From the NCBI GenBank assembly GCA_003551325.1, contig PUMK01000051.1:1-7659 (forward strand): 7,659 nt of DNA, in the 5' to 3' direction. This document shows positions 5,239-7,659 of this stretch, piece after piece (the stretch's first letter is position 1; every line of letters starts with the position of its first letter). The notes under the pieces were generated by a model. The model worked only from the letters and a program-made list of their open reading frames with translations. It made no database searches and was not told the DNA's origin. Origin of the DNA: Candidatus Acetothermia bacterium (GTDB lineage: Bacteria; Bipolaricaulota; Bipolaricaulia; Bipolaricaulales; Bipolaricaulaceae). The translations under genes were made by a program, and so were the position numbers.

Positions 5239-6316
5239 GCGTACGCAACAACCTCCGGTAACCCTCAGCAGCCTGCTCAATCTGCACCGCGGGGACACCT
5301 TCATCAACCCGATGGGCCTGGCGTTCGTCGCCAGGCCCGTAACCGACTGTGGGTATCGCTCGCCGCCCAGCAGTCTCCACACCGTCGGTGGAGAACCGCC
5401 ACGCCTTCGTCGGAGGGTGCCCAAGCGCCGACCAGATCTTGTCCGCCCACGGATTCTCCAACGCCTGCCACCACGCAGGGAAGAACTGCTGTACTCGTAC
5501 ACGTTCTCCTGTGTAGAACAGGAGTTCCACCGTCTCCACGGAAACGGGAACCCCACCGTAGTCGTCCAGGAGCGACACAACCGTCTCTCCGCGTACACCC
5601 CGTCGATCGAGCAGCCCTGAGCACCGCTCGGGGACCACTGGGGTGGCATCTCCACCCGACACGTACACCGGGACGAGCGTGGCCTGCCCGAGCACCGGAT
5701 CCACAGGAAGCGGACGCGCCAGCATCGTCTGAAGGTGGCCCATGCACTTGAGCACAGCGTTGTCGCCCAGGTCGGGCATCGACGCGTGCGCCGGACTTCC
5801 CTCCACGGTTAACCTCAACACAGCGCGGCCGCGGTGCCCGAGCGCTAGTTCCAAGCCGGTCGGCTCACCCAGAACGACGACATCCGGGATCGGGACAGCG
5901 TCAAGTACGTGGGACAGAGCCACACCCTCGGCGGTCTCCTCATGTGGTACGTAGACGAGCAACACCGTCCCCCGTATGCCCTCGGAGACGGCCTCGGCAC
6001 CAGCGATCTGCGCGGCGATCGCGCTCTTCATGTCCACCGCGCCTCGGCCCCACAGAACACCATCCTCCACCCGTCCGTCAGTAGGTCGATTCCAAGCACT
6101 CCTGCCCAGGACAGGAACGGTGTCCATGTGCCCCTGGAGCATGATCGTTGGGCCATCACCGCGGTGCAGCCGTCCCACCACCGTGCCCAACGGTCCGCGT
6201 TCGGCCTCGCAGAATCGGCCCAGCTGGCGCAGCAGTTCGTCCGCCAGGTCAGCTTCGCTTCCCGAAAGACTGGGGATACCGACGAGGCGCGCGGCAAGCG
6301 CAGCGGGATCCATCAT
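5228..6316 (-). CDS. M20 family metallohydrolase, YgeY-like (ArgE/DapE/CPG2 superfamily)
   Basis: Encodes 362 residues from ATG 6316 (361 from the adjacent ATG 6313). M20 enzymes use two zinc or cobalt ions to cleave N-acyl or peptide bonds. All expected sites are visible: H63 and catalytic D65 (LQGHMDTVPV), bridging D95 (GRGAVDMKSA), catalytic E126 with E127 (PHEETAEG), E151 (LGEPTG) and H335 (QAHRVDEG). The lid-domain segment HRGRAVLRLTVEGSPAHAS, then FFPAW and FSTDGVETAGRRAIPTVGYG, recall E. coli YgeY, so this subfamily is more likely than true ArgE or DapE, but the substrate is unknown. The ATG overlaps the stop of the upstream GTPase gene as ATGA (6316-6313), so translation is likely coupled; an in-frame ATG 84 nt further upstream is inside the GTPase gene and unlikely. 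The 3' end overlaps the PfpI gene tail-to-tail by 11 nt and carries a perfect hairpin. Confidence 0.93.
   Translation of the reverse strand: MMDPAALAARLVGIPSLSGSEADLADELLRQLGRFCEAERGPLGTVVGRLHRGDGPTIMLQGHMDTVPVLGRSAWNRPTDGRVEDGVLWGRGAVDMKSAIAAQIAGAEAVSEGIRGTVLLVYVPHEETAEGVALSHVLDAVPIPDVVVLGEPTGLELALGHRGRAVLRLTVEGSPAHASMPDLGDNAVLKCMGHLQTMLARPLPVDPVLGQATLVPVYVSGGDATPVVPERCSGLLDRRGVRGETVVSLLDDYGGVPVSVETVELLFYTGERVRVQQFFPAWWQALENPWADKIWSALGHPPTKAWRFSTDGVETAGRRAIPTVGYGPGDERQAHRVDEGVPAVQIEQAAEGYRRLLRTLMR
5314..5338. repeat. Perfect 10-bp inverted repeat (hairpin) inside the M20 gene, downstream of the PfpI gene
   Basis: GGGCCTGGCG (5314-5323) and CGCCAGGCCC (5329-5338) are exact reverse complements around a 5-nt loop. 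It begins 75 nt after the PfpI stop and would form in that transcript's 3' tail. On the minus strand it encodes the GPGDERQAH segment with metal ligand H335. No U-tract follows on either side, so a classical intrinsic terminator is not supported. It could act as an RNA 3'-end stabiliser or a U-less terminator, or be a by-product of GC-rich coding. Confidence 0.45.
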
Positions 6317-7299
6317 GCGAGGTGGATCTCCACGATGTCGCCATCCTGGACCACATGATCCATCGGTGCATGCTGCCCGTCGAACTTGCCCGATCCCCAC
6401 AACCGCACAAAGCGCAGCTTCTCCACGAACTCCCGGTGGATGTGCTCGACGAGATCCGTCACCGTCGATCCCTTGCGTAGCGTGTAGGGCTGTTCCATAT
6501 CGGCCGGCTTACCCGGCTTCTTCGTGTACACGCGCACCACATCACAGACGTCGAACAGTGCCCTGCGCACATCTTCAAGGCCTTGCCCCTCCTCTGCGGC
6601 CACAGCCACAACGGGAAACCGACCTGCAGCCCATGACGCTGCACGCGCCGCTCCGTCGGACGACAGATCAGCCTTCGTGGCGAGCACCACAGTCCGGCGC
6701 TCCGCCGTCCGCCAGTCAGCGTACCGACTCGGCCCGTCGATCAGCTTCACGTGGCGCTCACTGAGCATCTCCATGATGATGTCCAGCGACGCTTCGCTCT
6801 GCTCATCGGAAAGGTCGAAGCACAAAGCCACGGCATCGGCTGTGCGCACAGCACCGAACACCCATCCTTCCGTGTACTCCACACTCACCGGAGGCAAATC
6901 CACAAGCTGAATCTGGATATCGTCGTACAGCATCATCCCCGGAACAGGCCGAAAGGTGGACATGGGATACGGCGCGACCTCGGTCTTGGCGTTCGTCAGG
7001 GTTGCCACGAGCGCGGACTTGCCAGCGTTGGGGGGCCCGATGAGCACGACCTGCGCCGCGCCCTCCCGCTCCACGTGGAACGTGGGCGCTCCGGACTTAC
7101 CGGAACGCTTGCGTTGGTCCATCCGCTCCTTGAGCTTGGCCAACCGGCGCTTGATGTCGCCCTGCATCTTCTCCGTCCCCTTGTGTTTGGGGATTGTGGC
7201 CAACATCTCCTGCAAGGCATCAAGGCGCTCCTCATCGTTCTTGGCTTGTCCAAACCGCTGGCGCGCGGCCATGAACTCCGGTGTCAGATTCGCAGGCAT
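6313..7299 (-). CDS. Bacterial DRG/OBG-like GTPase with C-terminal TGS domain
   Basis: Encodes 328 residues. The order is: a basic helical N-terminal region (about 5-65, including TIPKHKGTEK at 35-44, typical of DRG/Rbg proteins), a GTPase domain (about 82-250) and a TGS domain (about 254-328). Nucleotide motifs: G1 GPPNAGKS (88-95), G2 threonine near T115 (PMSTFRP), G3 DLPP (134-137) and G4 TKAD (208-211). TGS GTPases of this type are thought to bind ribosomes or RNA; no specific role is proven for the bacterial branch. The G3 motif lacks the glycine of DxxG, which in relatives often reads DTPP, so this may be a family trait. GGAGG (7309-7305) lies 5 nt before ATG 7299 and decides the start; an in-frame ATG at 7356 would place the promoter-like box inside the gene. 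The M20 gene follows with an ATGA overlap, indicating one operon. Confidence 0.93.
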   Translation of the reverse strand: MPANLTPEFMAARQRFGQAKNDEERLDALQEMLATIPKHKGTEKMQGDIKRRLAKLKERMDQRKRSGKSGAPTFHVEREGAAQVVLIGPPNAGKSALVATLTNAKTEVAPYPMSTFRPVPGMMLYDDIQIQLVDLPPVSVEYTEGWVFGAVRTADAVALCFDLSDEQSEASLDIIMEMLSERHVKLIDGPSRYADWRTAERRTVVLATKADLSSDGAARAASWAAGRFPVVAVAAEEGQGLEDVRRALFDVCDVVRVYTKKPGKPADMEQPYTLRKGSTVTDLVEHIHREFVEKLRFVRLWGSGKFDGQHAPMDHVVQDGDIVEIHLA

Positions 7300-7316
7300 G
7301 GTGTCCTCCGCTATGC

Positions 7317-7345
7317 ATTGTAGAGGCGATGAAGATCCTGTTCTA
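7317..7345 (-). promoter_or_regulatory. Putative promoter of the GTPase-M20 operon
   Basis: TACAAT (7322-7317, 5 of 6 to consensus) on the minus strand, with a weak TAGAAC (7345-7340) at a 17-nt spacing. Transcription would start near 7310, leaving a leader of only about 11 nt that still contains the GGAGG site (7309-7305). Confidence 0.5.
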
Positions 7346-7370
7346 GCGTGCGCCAACCCAGGTCCCCGGC

Positions 7371-7376
7371 TATAGT
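7371..7376 (+). promoter_or_regulatory. -10 element of the FabK-like gene, probably giving a leaderless mRNA
   Basis: TATAGT (7371-7376, 5 of 6 to consensus) ends 9 nt before the ATG at 7386. No purine-rich ribosome site lies between them (the gap is TTTGTTGCT), so the start is probably leaderless. No convincing -35 is visible at 16-18 nt. Confidence 0.55.
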
Positions 7377-7385
7377 TTTGTTGCT

Positions 7386-7659
7386 ATGGCCAACCGTATC
7401 AGCACCATGCTCAACCTCCGTTACCCGGTGTTCCTTGGGGGCATGGCCCATGTGTCCCGTCCCCCCCTGGCGGCAGCGGTCTCCGAGGCCGGCGGACTGG
7501 GGATCATCGCGTCAGGAGGTATGGAGCCCGCAGTGTTGGAGGAAGCGATCGCCGAGGTCCGACGCCTCACTAGAAGGCCCTTCGGCGTCAACCTCATGCT
7601 CATGGACCCACTGGTTCCCGAGCAGGTCGAGGTGCTGGTGCGCGCGCGGGTACCCGCCG
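7386..7659 (+). CDS. FabK / nitronate monooxygenase-family flavoprotein (N-terminal part, cut by window edge)
   Basis: Only the first 91 residues are present. The family is an FMN-binding TIM barrel that includes enoyl-ACP reductase II (FabK, last step of a fatty acid elongation cycle) and nitronate monooxygenase. Matching segments are RISTMLNLRYPVFLGGMA (4-21), LAAAVSEAGGLGIIASGG (28-45), in which the glycine-rich stretch is near the flavin site in relatives, and RRPFGVNLMLMDPLVPEQVE (64-83). This layout fits FabK at least as well as nitronate monooxygenase, but the residues that separate them lie past the window edge. The ATG at 7386 is the only plausible start and has no Shine-Dalgarno. 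Divergent from the GTPase operon, with 86 nt between the two start codons. Confidence 0.88.
   Translation, partial: MANRISTMLNLRYPVFLGGMAHVSRPPLAAAVSEAGGLGIIASGGMEPAVLEEAIAEVRRLTRRPFGVNLMLMDPLVPEQVEVLVRARVPA

Noticed and set aside
6317..6400. Upstream ATG for the M20 gene, adding 28 residues
   Set aside because: It lies inside the GTPase TGS domain. The extension is unlike M20 N-termini, and the ATGA overlap start is the natural one.
5976..6764. 262-codon open frame on the plus strand
   Set aside because: Antisense to the M20 and GTPase genes, low-complexity Pro/Arg/Ser composition, no domain.
7300..7356. Upstream ATG for the GTPase, adding 19 residues
   Set aside because: The segment contains the TACAAT promoter-like box and the GGAGG ribosome site that serve ATG 7299.
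7421..7603. Small minus-strand open frame at the right edge
   Set aside because: Antisense to the FabK-like gene, which has clear family motifs.
1..7659. Searched by eye for CRISPR arrays, tRNA/rRNA genes, transposon ends, toxin-antitoxin pairs, defence genes and prophage genes
   Set aside because: None is seen. All substantial sequence is accounted for by nine conserved genes and three short promoter regions.

Overview
The window is an ordinary, gene-dense stretch of bacterial chromosome with nine protein-coding genes, two of them cut by the window edges. Codons are strongly G/C-biased at third positions, intergenic gaps are short, and there are no tRNA or rRNA genes, no CRISPR array, no insertion sequence and no phage genes. 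The gene set (ferritin, Fpg/MutM, Sua5/TsaC, PfpI, a TGS-domain GTPase, a FabK-like flavoprotein) is bacterial housekeeping. Strong G/C bias combined with likely leaderless starts, a Thermotoga-like ferritin and a bacterial TGS GTPase suggests a deep-branching, possibly anaerobic or thermophilic lineage (Bipolaricaulota or Chloroflexota type). That placement is a low-confidence guess.

Layout. Positions 1-643 (-): N-terminal part of an MscS-family mechanosensitive channel. Positions 644-775: a divergent promoter region with short direct repeats. Positions 776-1267 (+): ferritin, closed by a GC-rich hairpin that also lies just past the end of the opposing mutM. Positions 3622-1335 (-): a two-gene unit of a YtcJ-like amidohydrolase followed 5 nt later by mutM (GTG start). 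Positions 3623-3682: a second compact divergent promoter region. Positions 3683-5238 (+): a two-gene unit of a Sua5-type L-threonylcarbamoyladenylate synthase and a PfpI/DJ-1 protein. Positions 7299-5228 (-): a two-gene unit of a TGS-domain GTPase and a YgeY-like M20 metallohydrolase joined by an ATGA overlap. The M20 gene overlaps the end of the PfpI gene tail-to-tail by 11 nt. Positions 7300-7385: a third divergent promoter region. Position 7386 to the end (+): start of a FabK/nitronate monooxygenase-family flavoprotein.

Functionally the genes form a loose stress and maintenance set: osmotic safety valve, iron storage, oxidised-base repair, tRNA t6A synthesis, a DJ-1-like stress protein and ribosome-associated GTPase signalling. 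Nothing in the sequence ties them into one pathway. I found no convincing new multi-gene system. The most interesting signals are regulatory: two genes whose -10 hexamer sits exactly 9 nt before the ATG with no usable Shine-Dalgarno sequence (probable leaderless mRNAs), a perfect 10-bp hairpin inside the M20 gene just beyond the PfpI stop codon, and a MutM with a second CxxC pair in its zinc finger and a Leu at the usual Phe wedge position.
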